From Brevibacillus migulae (lineage in GTDB: Bacteria; Bacillota; Bacilli; Brevibacillales; Brevibacillaceae): a stretch of DNA of 64,000 bases. Positions 16,295 to 26,561 of the stretch are shown one piece after another; the first letter of the stretch is position 1, and every line of letters starts with the position of its first letter. The notes under the pieces were generated by a model. That model was not told where the DNA came from. It saw nothing but the letters and a program-made list of their open reading frames with translations, and made no database searches. The position numbers and the translations under genes were made by a program. The stretch covers positions 113,257 through 177,256 of the forward strand of contig NZ_SDKD01000011.1 of the NCBI RefSeq assembly GCF_004521915.1, read 5' to 3'.

Positions 16295-16321
16295 TTTCTC
16301 TTCCTCCTTTATTTTTCTCGA

Positions 16322-17929
16322 TTACAGATATCGATAGCTAGGTATCGTTAAAAATTCCGCAAACTCATCCTCCGTGACGAGCCGCAGGAACAGATCTGTC
16401 GCCAGCTCATATTTGCCCGCCTGAAACGCTGATTCTCCCACCTGTTTTTTGATCTTGGCCAGCTCTTCCTGGGTGAACTGCTGTACCATCTCCAGCGTGA
16501 TTTTCCGGCCATCCGGGAGCACCCCTCTGCGATGGCGGATCCATTGCCAGATCTGGGCCCGGGAAATCTCGGCCGTCGCCGCATCCTCCATCAGATGAAA
16601 GATCGGAACCGCCCCCATCCCGCGCAGCCATGCTTCCATGTACTGAATGCCTACGCTGATATTCGTGCGCACACCATTCTCGGTGATCTCGCCCGCTGGC
16701 ACAGCCAACAGGTCTTTTGCGGTGACATTCACGTCATCCCGTTTCCGTTCGATCTGATTAGCCCCCGGCATCAAGGCATCGAATACGGAGAGCGCAACTG
16801 GTACAAGCCCGGGATGAGCGACCCATGTGCCATCATGACCGTCAAACGCTTCCCGTTCTTTGTCAGCCCTGACCTTTCTCATCGCTTCCTCGTTGGCCGC
16901 CGGATCGTTTTTCACCGGGATCTGGGCTGCCATTCCTCCGATTGCTGGGGCGTTGCGACGATGGCAGGTCTTGATCGTCAGCAGCGTATAGGAACGCATG
17001 AAGGGCACGGTCATCGTCACCAGCGAACGATCAGGCAAAATCACATCCGGATGGTTGCGCAGCTTTTTGATGTAGCTGAAGATATAATCCCAGCGGCCGC
17101 AGTTGAGTCCTGCGCTGTGGTCCCTCAGCTCATAGAGAATTTCATCCATCTCGAAGGTGGCCAAAATCGTTTCGATCAGCACCGTCGCTTTAATCGTGCC
17201 AACTGGGATGCCGAGTGCGCGCTGCGCGAAAAGGAAGACATCGTTCCAGAGCCGTGCCTCCAGATGGCTTTCCAGCTTGGGCAGATAAAAATACGGTCCT
17301 GTGCCGATTTCCAGCAGCTTTTTGGCGTTATGGAAGAAATACAGGCCAAAATCAAACAGGCTGGCGGAAACCGGTTTGCCATCGATCCAGACATGCTTTT
17401 CTTCCAGATGCCATCCACGCGGCCGTACCAAAAGCGTCGCTGTCTGATCCTTCAGCGTGTACGCCTTCCCCTCTTGGCTGGTATAGGAAATCGTGCGGTT
17501 GACGGCATCGCGCAGGTTAAGTTGTCCCTGGATCGTGTTTTCCCATGTCGGCGAGTTGGCGTCCTCCAGGTCGGCCATGAAGATCTTAGCTCCGGAATTA
17601 AGCGCGTTGATCACCATTTTGCGATCTCCCGATGGTCCGGTGATTTCCACGCGGCGATCCAGGAGATCAGGAGGAAGTGGCGCGATCGTCCAGTCTCCTT
17701 GGCGAATATGAGCTGTTTCCGGCAAGAAATCAGGGAGTTTGCCCGCATCGATTTCCTTTTGCCGCACTTCGCGATTTGCCAGTAACGATTCCCTGACCGG
17801 TGAAAACTGTCTCACTAGCTGTGTTACAAAATCGACTGCTTCCGGTGTCAGGATCTCGGCAAATTCTGTGGAAACAGGTCCGTACACTTCCACGCCTGCT
17901 GGATAATGATTCGATTTTGTCAACGTCAA
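16322..17929 (-). CDS. aceB: Malate synthase A
   Basis: About 535 residues. It condenses glyoxylate with acetyl-CoA to malate. Recognisable segments are the Mg-binding [27 protein letters not shown], and [12 protein letters not shown]. The acetyl-CoA region is [11 protein letters not shown]. The start is probably TTG 17929: GGAGG sits eight bases before it and the product begins [12 protein letters not shown]. An upstream ATG at 17944 overlaps that ribosome site. It is first gene of the aceBA operon. A TATAAT-type promoter upstream contains a 16-bp motif repeated before the neighbouring zinc-finger gene. Confidence 0.93.
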   Translation of the reverse strand: MTLTKSNHYPAGVEVYGPVSTEFAEILTPEAVDFVTQLVRQFSPVRESLLANREVRQKEIDAGKLPDFLPETAHIRQGDWTIAPLPPDLLDRRVEITGPSGDRKMVINALNSGAKIFMADLEDANSPTWENTIQGQLNLRDAVNRTISYTSQEGKAYTLKDQTATLLVRPRGWHLEEKHVWIDGKPVSASLFDFGLYFFHNAKKLLEIGTGPYFYLPKLESHLEARLWNDVFLFAQRALGIPVGTIKATVLIETILATFEMDEILYELRDHSAGLNCGRWDYIFSYIKKLRNHPDVILPDRSLVTMTVPFMRSYTLLTIKTCHRRNAPAIGGMAAQIPVKNDPAANEEAMRKVRADKEREAFDGHDGTWVAHPGLVPVALSVFDALMPGANQIERKRDDVNVTAKDLLAVPAGEITENGVRTNISVGIQYMEAWLRGMGAVPIFHLMEDAATAEISRAQIWQWIRHRRGVLPDGRKITLEMVQQFTQEELAKIKKQVGESAFQAGKYELATDLFLRLVTEDEFAEFLTIPSYRYL

Positions 17930-17973
17930 GAACTGTCCCTCCATCCTATTATCATACAGAACAAAAATAATTG

Positions 17974-17989
17974 TTGTATTATATAACAG
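17974..17989. promoter_or_regulatory. Shared 16-bp promoter motif, copy 1 (aceB)
   Basis: TTGTATTATATAACAG, identical to 18210-18225. On the minus strand it contains a TATAAT -10 and a TGT-N8-ACA dyad. It lies 45-60 nt upstream of the aceB start, so it is probably both core promoter and binding site of a common regulator. Confidence 0.5.
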
Positions 17990-18010
17990 AAGTAGCAAAA
18001 AAAATGTGGC

Positions 18011-18163
18011 TTACTCCGTGCAACCGCTGCCACTGCAATGTGCACAGCTGACGATTCCTACCCCCTGGCAATGACCACAGAATTCTCCATTAAAATGGGT
18101 TCCTTCACCGCCGCACTGTACGCAATCCTGTTCACCATTTCCATCACAGCGATAACAATCCAT
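18011..18163 (-). CDS. Small DnaJ-type zinc-finger protein (50 aa)
   Basis: A 50-residue ORF with AAGGAG before the ATG at 18163. It has four CxxC motifs (C3/C6, C14/C17, C29/C32, C40/C43), three of them as CxxCxGxG-like units: CDGNG, CGGEG, CQGVG, CSGSG. This is the cysteine-rich central domain of DnaJ on its own, enough for two zinc centres, without J domain or substrate domain. In DnaJ this region has zinc-dependent thiol and chaperone roles. It sits upstream of aceB on the same strand, and the two genes have an identical 16-bp promoter motif. Specific function unknown; regulation together with the glyoxylate shunt is inferred. Confidence 0.75.
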   Translation of the reverse strand: MDCYRCDGNGEQDCVQCGGEGTHFNGEFCGHCQGVGIVSCAHCSGSGCTE

Positions 18164-18209
18164 GGCGTTTTCTCCTTCCTCCCTGTATTATTACACAACC
18201 TTTATTTGT

Positions 18210-18225
18210 TTGTATTATATAACAG
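18210..18225. promoter_or_regulatory. Shared 16-bp promoter motif, copy 2 (zinc-finger gene)
   Basis: TTGTATTATATAACAG, identical to 17974-17989, 47 nt upstream of the small zinc-finger gene. On the minus strand TTGATT lies 18 nt before its TATAAT, a good promoter. Confidence 0.5.
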
Positions 18226-18323
18226 CATTTTTGAGGGAATCAATCCCATTTTTCAAATTTTCCAATAAATTTTTTTGTGGGAAGTTGATGCGTATACATG
18301 GCGGGATCCGTCGTTGCAGACAC

Positions 18324-18353
18324 AAAAAAAGCTCTCCGCCTGTTACGGAGAGC
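18324..18353 (-). terminator. Terminator of serS
   Basis: GCTCTCCG pairs with CGGAGAGC around a 7-nt loop; on the minus strand seven T follow. Confidence 0.85.
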
Positions 18354-18366
18354 CTTCGAACCACTT

Positions 18367-19650
18367 TTATGCTTTTGCCGAGATCCTTTCGACACCGCCC
18401 ATATACGGACGCAGAACTTCTGGAATGATGACAGAGCCATCTTCTTGCTGGTAGTTTTCCAGGATCGCCGCTACGGTACGACCGATCGCCAATCCCGAGC
18501 CATTCAATGTATGGACAAATTCCGGCTTCGATTTGGTATCGCGACGGAAGCGAATGTTGGCCCGACGCGCTTGGAAATCCTCAAAGTTGGAGCAGGAAGA
18601 GATCTCCCGGTACGTATTGTAGCTTGGCAGCCATACCTCGATGTCGTATTTTTTCGCAGCCGTAAACCCAAGATCTCCCGTGCACATGCTGAGTACCCGG
18701 TAAGGCAGACCCAACAGCTGCAGCACTTTCTCTGCGTCGTTCACCAGTTTTTCCAACTCTTCGTAGGAATCTTCCGGTTTCACGAATTTCACCAGTTCCA
18801 CTTTGTTGAATTGGTGTTGGCGAATCAAGCCGCGTGTATCGCGCCCAGCCGAACCCGCTTCGGAGCGGAAGCATGCACTGTAAGCCGCGTAATATCGGGG
18901 CAGATCCGCTGCATCCATGATCTCATCGCGATGAATGTTGGTCACAGGCACTTCTGCGGTCGGGATCAGGAAATAGTCAGGCCCCTCCACTTTGAACGCA
19001 TCTTCCTCAAACTTCGGCAGTTGCCCGGTTCCCGTCATGCTTGTGCGGTTCACCATATATGGAGGCAGAATTTCTTCATAGCCGTGCTTTTCCGTATGCA
19101 GATCAAGCATAAAGCTCGACAACGCCCGCTCCAGACGAGCACCCAAGCCTTTCATGAACGCGAAACGGCTGCCCGTTACTTTTGCCGCGGCTTCAAAATC
19201 GATGATGCCCAATGCCTGCGCGACTTCCCAGTGCGGCTTTGCTTCATACGCAAAGGTTTCAGGGGCGCCCCATGTACGCACCGTGACATTATCGTCTTCG
19301 CTTGTCCCGATCGGCGTGCTTTCGTGCGGCAGGTTTGGCAGGCCCAGCAGGATCTGCTCCAGCTGTTCATCCAGCTCACGAAGCTCTTCATCCAGCACTT
19401 TGATCCGATCGCCCACTTCCTTCATTTCGGCAATGAGGTGGTCAGCATTCTCTTTATTCCGCTTCAAGACTGCCACTTGCTCGGATACGGTGTTTCGTTT
19501 ATTTTTCAATCCCTCAGCTTCTTGGATGACCTCGCGACGCTTTTCATCTACCTCGGCGAATTGATCCAGCGCAGAAATGTCTTCGTTGCGATAGCGCAGA
19601 CGCTCTCTGACTCCTTCCAGATCATTTCGCAGCACCTTTACGTCTAACAT
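18367..19650 (-). CDS. serS: Seryl-tRNA synthetase
   Basis: 427 residues, class II synthetase that charges tRNA-Ser in the cytoplasm. The N-terminal ~110 residues form the long antiparallel coiled-coil arm ([21 protein letters not shown] region) that grips the tRNA variable arm. Class II motifs follow: [35 protein letters not shown] (motif 2), and the motif 3 Arg in [25 protein letters not shown] precedes the ATG at 19650, which I prefer over the upstream in-frame ATG. It is controlled by a T-box leader immediately upstream. Its place after pdxST matches Bacillus synteny. Confidence 0.97.
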   Translation of the reverse strand: MLDVKVLRNDLEGVRERLRYRNEDISALDQFAEVDEKRREVIQEAEGLKNKRNTVSEQVAVLKRNKENADHLIAEMKEVGDRIKVLDEELRELDEQLEQILLGLPNLPHESTPIGTSEDDNVTVRTWGAPETFAYEAKPHWEVAQALGIIDFEAAAKVTGSRFAFMKGLGARLERALSSFMLDLHTEKHGYEEILPPYMVNRTSMTGTGQLPKFEEDAFKVEGPDYFLIPTAEVPVTNIHRDEIMDAADLPRYYAAYSACFRSEAGSAGRDTRGLIRQHQFNKVELVKFVKPEDSYEELEKLVNDAEKVLQLLGLPYRVLSMCTGDLGFTAAKKYDIEVWLPSYNTYREISSCSNFEDFQARRANIRFRRDTKSKPEFVHTLNGSGLAIGRTVAAILENYQQEDGSVIIPEVLRPYMGGVERISAKA

Positions 19651-19704
19651 TGCTTTATCCTCCTTCAAGCCTTCCCGTTTGTTGGCCGGGTTTGGCCTTT
19701 TTAT

Positions 19705-19985
19705 ACAAAATAAAAACACCCATCCCTAAGGTAAGGGACGAGTGTATCACCCGCGTTGCCACCCTCATTGGCATACCGTTTTACTCTGTTACGAAAACGG
19801 TGTGCCCTCTCATACGTAAATAACGGTACGCTGCCGGGCAAAGTTGTTCCTCTGCCACTCGGAGATGGATTCGTCTGCCTGCCTGGATCGGTTTGCACCA
19901 GCCACCGACTCTCTTCACCAAAAACATGCAGAGTACTTGTTCTCGTCTACGTTTTTGTACGGTTTGCTATCTCTTGTAATGTACT
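19705..19985 (-). ncRNA. T-box riboswitch, serS leader
   Basis: On the minus strand the T-box sequence GGGTGGCAACGCGGG lies near 19756-19772. It is followed by a terminator stem (CGTCCCT/AGGGATG) ending in TTTTTATTTT at 19705-19716. Upstream, stem I elements (GAGAACAAGTA and AGAGAGTCGGTGG type) are present, and GAATCCATC offers a plausible UCC serine specifier. Such leaders read through when tRNA-Ser is uncharged. It ends about 55 nt before serS. Confidence 0.88.
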
Positions 19986-20081
19986 AAATTTCCATTCGAA
20001 AGTAAAGGGGAGGGTCTTTTCCTTTATGATTTCCCATCCAAAGAAAAAGTAGTTATTGAGAGCAGCGGTTTGATAGCACAG

Positions 20082-20111
20082 AAAAACCGGCACGAGTATG
20101 GACGTGCCGGT
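20082..20111 (-). terminator. Terminator of pdxST
   Basis: ACCGGCACG and CGTGCCGGT form a perfect stem around an 8-nt loop; on the minus strand T5 follows. Confidence 0.8.
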
Positions 20112-20120
20112 TCTTGTCGC

Positions 20121-20699
20121 TTATATTTTGCTGCATTCTTTGACCATTTCCAGAAAGTATTGATGCAAACGGCAGTCGTCCGTCAACTCTGGATGGAAAG
20201 CCGCCGCAAGGAATGGGCCCTGCCGTGCGGCCACGATTTTTTGGTCGTACTTGGCCAGCACTACACCGGGCTGCCCCAGCTCCATGATATACGGGGCGCG
20301 GATGAACACCGCAGGGAAATTTGGCGCGACTCCCGCGATGGGCAGACTTGCTTCAAAACTATCCTTTTGCCGTCCGAATGCGTTGCGCTCGACCTTCATA
20401 TCCATTAAGCCAAGGTGGACATCTTCTTGACCATTGATCCGATTGGCCAACAGGATTGCCCCTGCACAAGTGCCAAAAATCGCTTTCCCCTCTTCCGCAA
20501 ATTGGCGGACAGCCTCCATAAAGCCGTACTTATGCATGAGCTTGCTGATCGCCGTGCTTTCTCCTCCCGGAATGACCAAGCCATCGAGGTCCTCCAGCTC
20601 TTCCACCTTTTTAATGGCACCGGCTGTGGCGCCAGCCATCTCCAGCATGCGCACATGCTCGGAAACCGCTCCCTGTAAGGCAAGTACACCGATTTTCAT
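20121..20699 (-). CDS. pdxT: Pyridoxal 5'-phosphate synthase glutaminase subunit
   Basis: About 192 residues, class I glutamine amidotransferase. It releases ammonia from glutamine for PdxS in the DXP-independent vitamin B6 pathway. Catalytic elements are GGEST (oxyanion), FGTCAGAI (nucleophile Cys) and AAFHPEL (His, Glu). The ATG at 20699 with GGTGG upstream gives the standard start MKIGVLALQGAVSEH; the ORF extends to 20744. It lies 10 nt behind pdxS and is co-transcribed. Confidence 0.96.
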   Translation of the reverse strand: MKIGVLALQGAVSEHVRMLEMAGATAGAIKKVEELEDLDGLVIPGGESTAISKLMHKYGFMEAVRQFAEEGKAIFGTCAGAILLANRINGQEDVHLGLMDMKVERNAFGRQKDSFEASLPIAGVAPNFPAVFIRAPYIMELGQPGVVLAKYDQKIVAARQGPFLAAAFHPELTDDCRLHQYFLEMVKECSKI

Positions 20700-20709
20700 G
20701 ATCGCCACC

Positions 20710-21594
20710 TTACCAGCCGCGCTCTTGCATGCGATCTGCTTCACGAATCTTGGAAATTTCGAGTCCGGTCATAGCCGCGCCCAGCCCTTTGGATACGCGA
20801 GCAATCAACCCGTAATCGGTGTAGTGAGTAGTGGCTTCCACGATCGCACGGGCAAATTTTTCTGGATTGTCGGATTTGAAAATGCCAGACCCGACGAACA
20901 CGCCATCAGCGCCAAGATGCATCATCAGCGCTGCATCAGATGGAGTCGCCACCCCGCCTGCTGCGAAGTTCACAACCGGCAGCTTGCCAGTCTGATGAAC
21001 CTGCTCCAGTAGCTCATAGGGAGCACCCAGGTTTTTCGCTTCGGCCATCAGCTCATCGTAGGACATGCTTTGCACTTTGCGGATTTGGGATTGCATGGTC
21101 CGCATGTGACGCACTGCTTCCACGATATTGCCTGTGCCCGGTTCACCTTTTGTACGGATCATCGAAGCACCTTCACCGATACGGCGAAGCGCTTCGCCCA
21201 GATCACGCGCACCGCAAACGAAGGGCACTGTAAATTCTTTTTTATTGATATGGTACAAATCATCAGCGGGTGTCAGTACTTCACTTTCATCCAAGTAATC
21301 GACACCCATGGATTCGAGCACGCGTGCTTCCACAAAATGACCAATACGCGCCTTTGCCATTACCGGGATGGATACTGCTTTCAAGACTTCCTCCACAATG
21401 CCAAGATCAGCCATCCGAGCGACCCCACCTGCTGCACGAATGTCGGAAGGAACACGTTCCAAAGCCATGACAGCCACTGCCCCGGCTGCTTCCGCAATTT
21501 TTGCCTGCTCCGCATTGACGACGTCCATGATGACGCCACCTTTTTGCATCTCAGCCATACCTCGTTTTACACGTGATGTTCCTACTTCAGCCAT
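20710..21594 (-). CDS. pdxS: Pyridoxal 5'-phosphate synthase synthase subunit
   Basis: 294 residues, (beta/alpha)8 barrel that builds PLP from ribose 5-phosphate, glyceraldehyde 3-phosphate and ammonia. The lysines forming the substrate adducts are in VMAKARIGH and [21 protein letters not shown] and [16 protein letters not shown] are strongly conserved family blocks. The start at 21594 ([20 protein letters not shown]) follows GGGAGTGG. It is first gene of pdxST and downstream of dacA as in Bacillus. Confidence 0.96.
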   Translation of the reverse strand: MAEVGTSRVKRGMAEMQKGGVIMDVVNAEQAKIAEAAGAVAVMALERVPSDIRAAGGVARMADLGIVEEVLKAVSIPVMAKARIGHFVEARVLESMGVDYLDESEVLTPADDLYHINKKEFTVPFVCGARDLGEALRRIGEGASMIRTKGEPGTGNIVEAVRHMRTMQSQIRKVQSMSYDELMAEAKNLGAPYELLEQVHQTGKLPVVNFAAGGVATPSDAALMMHLGADGVFVGSGIFKSDNPEKFARAIVEATTHYTDYGLIARVSKGLGAAMTGLEISKIREADRMQERGW

Positions 21595-21727
21595 TTGTTC
21601 CACTCCCCTTGTCATTTCGATGAGATTTGCACCTATTAAATTTGTTGTTTTATTGATAATTGATCAGGTCAGATGATCTTGCCCTCATTGTAAAACAAGT
21701 GGTTCATTCTGGCAACAGATTATTCTG

Positions 21728-21966
21728 CTTTGTGCGAACATTGTGGTGGGGAAGGGAAGAACGGGCGGGCTGCGCAAGTTGCCACACCCGCAAGGGAGTG
21801 TAGACTGTCCGGTTCCGCTGCCAAAATCGGGACGTCGCGCAAAAGTTTCGGGGAAGCGTATTCATACGTAGAGGTTGCGCAACAAGCGTGTCCCGTTTTT
21901 GGCAGCTCCACCTTGGTCGGTGTGACAAAAAGCTCCGCACGTCCCGTTCTTCCCTTCCTCACGATG
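21728..21966. repeat. Intergenic palindromic repeat family A, left copy
   Basis: About 239 bp in the gap between dacA and pdxS. It is a nested inverted repeat: ends GGAAGGGAAGAACGGG and CCCGTTCTTCCCTTCC, and inner arms GCTGCCAAAA..GGGAC and GTCCC..TTTTGGCAGC. A diverged copy lies in inverted orientation at 63721-63960. It has no transposase. It could be a MITE-like element or a structured RNA. Confidence 0.7.
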
Positions 21967-22139
21967 CAATTGGAATAAGCTCAAACAGGAAATAAACAGA
22001 GTAAAAGCTTGTCTTCTCTATAAATGATGTATTAAAGGTTTCTCTTATCTATTCACACATTTAGAAGATTATCGGTTTTAGATTGGCTTTATCTTCTCGA
22101 TTCTCTTTCAGGTTGAAAAATAGTTTTTGCTACGCTGGC

Positions 22140-22345
22140 AAGCATGTTTCAAAACGGAGCGCCTGCGATGCCCTGCCCAGCTGAAGCAGGAAATCGCGGG
22201 AAAAAGAAGCGCAACCTGTCCATACTGCGTAGCGGCTACCACTTTTGCGATCCCCCGCGATTTGCTGCGGAGCGGACAGTCTCCGCTACCCAGTGGGGCG
22301 TAGTAATGAAGTGGAGTTTTGAAATATGCTCGCCTCACCAAAGCA
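22140..22345. repeat. Intergenic palindromic repeat family B, left copy
   Basis: About 206 bp. It starts TTTCAAAACGGAGCGCC and ends GTGGAGTTTTGAAATATG, so the ends are inverted repeats. The central GAAATCGCGGG / CCCCGCGATTTGC arms pair too. Related sequence, inverted and with one arm duplicated, lies at 63291-63615. Short ORFs inside are by-products. Confidence 0.7.
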
Positions 22346-22361
22346 CCTTTCCTAGAAACAA

Positions 22362-22408
22362 AAAAACCCGCCCAGATACAGGTATGAAAAACTGTATCGA
22401 GCAGGTTT
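22362..22408 (-). terminator. Terminator of dacA
   Basis: On the minus strand AAAACCTGCTCGATACAG pairs with CTGTATCTGGGCGGGTTTT (two mismatches) and runs into seven T. Confidence 0.75.
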
Positions 22409-22415
22409 TAAGGAA

Positions 22416-23723
22416 TTAGCCTGTAATGCTAGAGAACAAATTCGAGATGAACTGACCGATGCTGCGGAAGAAGAGACGAATCCAGCTCGCTTCCTCAACC
22501 TCTTGCGCTGCCACCATCTCGATTCCGCCTTTTTGCTGGTCTTCCGGTTGCAGATATTCGGCATTGCCGGCACCTTCTGCCTGGAAGACGATGCGTCCGA
22601 TTGGCTGGTCCTTTTTAATCGGAGCGGTCAAATCATCATAAGTGACAACTGGTTTGTATTTGCCTTCTTCACCGATCTTGGTAAGTACTTTCGCCTCTGC
22701 GCCTGTTACAGCGGGCACATTCAGCTCTACACCTTTTTTCACGGCTGCGGTTTCGAAGCCTTTGATGGTCGCGCCTTTATCCTGTACCTTCACCAATTTG
22801 TAATTGCTGAAGCCATAATCGAAGAGCTTCTTGGTTTCTTCAAAGCGTTTTTGTTCACTAGAGGTACCCATCACCACGCTGATCAAGCGCATGCCATCGC
22901 GAGTGGCAGTACCGGTAAAACAGTAGAGCGCTGCTGCCGTGTAACCTGTTTTCAATCCGTCCACACCCGGGTACTCATTCGGTAAGCCCGGGAGCATCCA
23001 GTTGTAGTTTGCTTTTTTCAATGGATTATCTGTACCTTCGCGGAATACCAGACGCGGGATCTTGGAATACTCCAGCGCTTCCGGGAAGTCCCGGATCAAA
23101 GCGCGTGCCAAAATGGCTGCATCACGTGCTGACATCTGGTTTTCTTTTGGCTCGGTTGTATACGAATACGGCCCCAATTCGTTGGCAGGCAATCCTGTCG
23201 CGGTGATAAAGCTAGTATTTTTCATGCCCAGCTCTTGGGCTTTCTTGTTCATCATGGTGACGAAATTCGATTCGCTGCCTCCGACTTTCTCGGCAAGCAA
23301 GACTGTCGCGTCATTGGCGGACGCAATCGCCATCGCTTTGTACAATTCTTTTACACTGTGCTCTTCTCCTGCATTCAGGTAAACACCAGCCGAGTCCGAC
23401 ACGCGGGCGATGAAGAAGGCGTATTCGCTCACTGGAACCTTTTCATCCCACTTGATCTTGTTTTGCTTCAAAGCTTCCAATACGAGATACTCGGTCATGA
23501 TTTTCGACATGCTCGCAGGTGGCAAAGGCATGTCCGGATTGTTGCTGTACAGCACTTTTCCCGTTGTTGGTTCGACCAATATCGCTGATTTCACAGCAAG
23601 CTGCAGATTCGCTGGCGTATCCGCTGCAGCTGCTGGAGCCGGCGCACCTGTACCTGCTGCTCCCAATAGGGCGACAGAAAGAATTACACCTGCAATTCGC
23701 TTTTTCCATCTATGTAAGTTCAT
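22416..23723 (-). CDS. dacA: D-alanyl-D-alanine carboxypeptidase (PBP5)
   Basis: 435 residues. It trims the terminal D-Ala from peptidoglycan stem peptides at the outer membrane face. There is a signal peptide (IAGVILSVALLGAAGTG, mature after AAAA). Penicillin-binding motifs are SMSK (nucleophile Ser), SAN and KTG (DGLKTGYT). A PBP5 C-terminal beta domain follows. The last residues (WIRLFFRSIGQFISNLFSSITG) form an amphipathic membrane anchor. GGGAG precedes the ATG at 23723. The position between guaB and pdxS is the Bacillus arrangement. Confidence 0.95.
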   Translation of the reverse strand: MNLHRWKKRIAGVILSVALLGAAGTGAPAPAAAADTPANLQLAVKSAILVEPTTGKVLYSNNPDMPLPPASMSKIMTEYLVLEALKQNKIKWDEKVPVSEYAFFIARVSDSAGVYLNAGEEHSVKELYKAMAIASANDATVLLAEKVGGSESNFVTMMNKKAQELGMKNTSFITATGLPANELGPYSYTTEPKENQMSARDAAILARALIRDFPEALEYSKIPRLVFREGTDNPLKKANYNWMLPGLPNEYPGVDGLKTGYTAAALYCFTGTATRDGMRLISVVMGTSSEQKRFEETKKLFDYGFSNYKLVKVQDKGATIKGFETAAVKKGVELNVPAVTGAEAKVLTKIGEEGKYKPVVTYDDLTAPIKKDQPIGRIVFQAEGAGNAEYLQPEDQQKGGIEMVAAQEVEEASWIRLFFRSIGQFISNLFSSITG

Positions 23724-23841
23724 TATGTCACTCTCCCGTTTCCATCTTCGTTTGTCACACACAAATGTTAGTTTACCATAAATGATAGGAAGCATAGAAG
23801 TCTGGATGGCTTTCTTTCCGCTGGTAATGCCTTCCGCAGAA

Positions 23842-23882
23842 AAATCCCCCCACCCATCATAATCGGGTGAGGGGATTTTTGC
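23842..23882 (-). terminator. Terminator of guaB
   Basis: AAAAATCCCCTCACCCGAT pairs with ATGGGTGGGGGGATTTTT on the minus strand around a short loop, with flanking T/A runs. Confidence 0.8.
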
Positions 23883-23912
23883 TAGAGTCAGCAGTCATAT
23901 TTCGATGAGATT

Positions 23913-25550
<1,638 letters not shown>

Positions 25551-25552
25551 TC

Positions 25553-26536
25553 ATGCGCGACGCTTGGGAGATTTTACGTTTTTTAGAAACAGAGCCAACT
25601 GCACGCGAATACTTAGCAAACAGCTACGAATCCCGAGGAATTGAGCATCCCAATCGGCACGCCTTTTCGCAATGCACCCGCTTTGTTTACACCTGGCGGC
25701 AGGCTCGCTCCTATTATGAGGCTGCAACCCATGCCGATCTGTTGATACGTCCGCTTCTTCTTTTCTATGGTTGCATGCAAATGATAAAAGGATGCATCCT
25801 GGCAATCGATCCCTCGTACCCGTCAAACAGCCGGATGCTGCAGCACGGTGTCACTACCCGGAAAATGAAAAAAAGCCCTTACCGTCTGCTAGATGACGAG
25901 GTGCGCCCGCAAAAGGAAGGGTTGTTTGCCCATGCAGCCCAATTGTTCAAGCTTTTCCCGCTGCGAGAGCGCTATAAGACCGACCATCTTTTTGCCTCCT
26001 TAGCGGAAATGACGCCTGATTATGAGCGAATTGTCGGTGCCAGCCCCTGGTTGCCCATCACGCAAAAAGAAAAGGGCTCCGTACTCGTTTTCCCCGCCTC
26101 AGCACAAAGCCAGGGGCCGCTTGCCTATTCTGCCGACACGCTTTGCGGTTACCTCAATCGCCTGGCTCCACCAGATTCAGTCGCATTCGAAGTGCTTGAC
26201 CGGGACCAAATCACAGGGCAATCCTTCCGTTTACAGGGCTCATTGGACCAGCTTGCGAAGCATTCCCTCTTCAGCATGACACGGCATGGCGATCTGTATT
26301 TCTGGAATGGTTCCGAATCAGATCTGCCTCTTCCCAAATGGGCCACTCATTACTTGCTGCTCTATCTGCTCGGCATCCTGTGCCGCTACGAGACGGAATG
26401 GTGGGGAGAGCTTGTCCTGTCCCATACGCTATCGGAATTGATCTTGATTGAACGGTTTCTGCAGCTGCACAGTGAGCAGTTTCCTGCGCTCATCTGCACC
26501 CAGTTATCCGCAAACAGCCCACACTGCCTTTCTTGA
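25553..26536 (+). CDS. yaaC: YaaC family protein
   Basis: 327 residues, soluble. Recognised mainly from sequence pattern (REYLANSYESRGIEHPNRHAF, WRQARSYYEAATHADLLIRPLLLFYGCMQMIKG) and from position: yaaC lies between gyrA and guaB on the opposite strand in Bacillus, exactly as here. No catalytic motif is visible and the family function is not established. AGGAGG lies close to the ATG at 25553. Confidence 0.85.
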   Translation: MRDAWEILRFLETEPTAREYLANSYESRGIEHPNRHAFSQCTRFVYTWRQARSYYEAATHADLLIRPLLLFYGCMQMIKGCILAIDPSYPSNSRMLQHGVTTRKMKKSPYRLLDDEVRPQKEGLFAHAAQLFKLFPLRERYKTDHLFASLAEMTPDYERIVGASPWLPITQKEKGSVLVFPASAQSQGPLAYSADTLCGYLNRLAPPDSVAFEVLDRDQITGQSFRLQGSLDQLAKHSLFSMTRHGDLYFWNGSESDLPLPKWATHYLLLYLLGILCRYETEWWGELVLSHTLSELILIERFLQLHSEQFPALICTQLSANSPHCLS

Positions 26537-26561
26537 TCCGAAAAGCGGTGTGGGCATTCTG
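26517..26561. terminator. Bidirectional terminator between yaaC and the glycosidase-like gene
   Basis: GCCCACACTGC (26517-26527) pairs with GCGGTGTGGGC (26545-26555) across a loop that contains the yaaC stop. Confidence 0.6.

Noticed and set aside
14912..17785. Plus-strand ORFs of 396 and 417 codons opposite aceA and aceB
   Set aside because: Mirror frames of two enzymes with full catalytic motifs; no recognisable domains.
18298..19647. 449-codon plus-strand ORF opposite serS
   Set aside because: Antisense by-product of serS codon usage; His/Gln/Phe-rich with no domain.
21704..22341. Several 70-80 codon ORFs in the pdxS-dacA gap
   Set aside because: They lie in palindromic repeats whose copies at 63.3-63.9 kb keep the structure rather than a reading frame.
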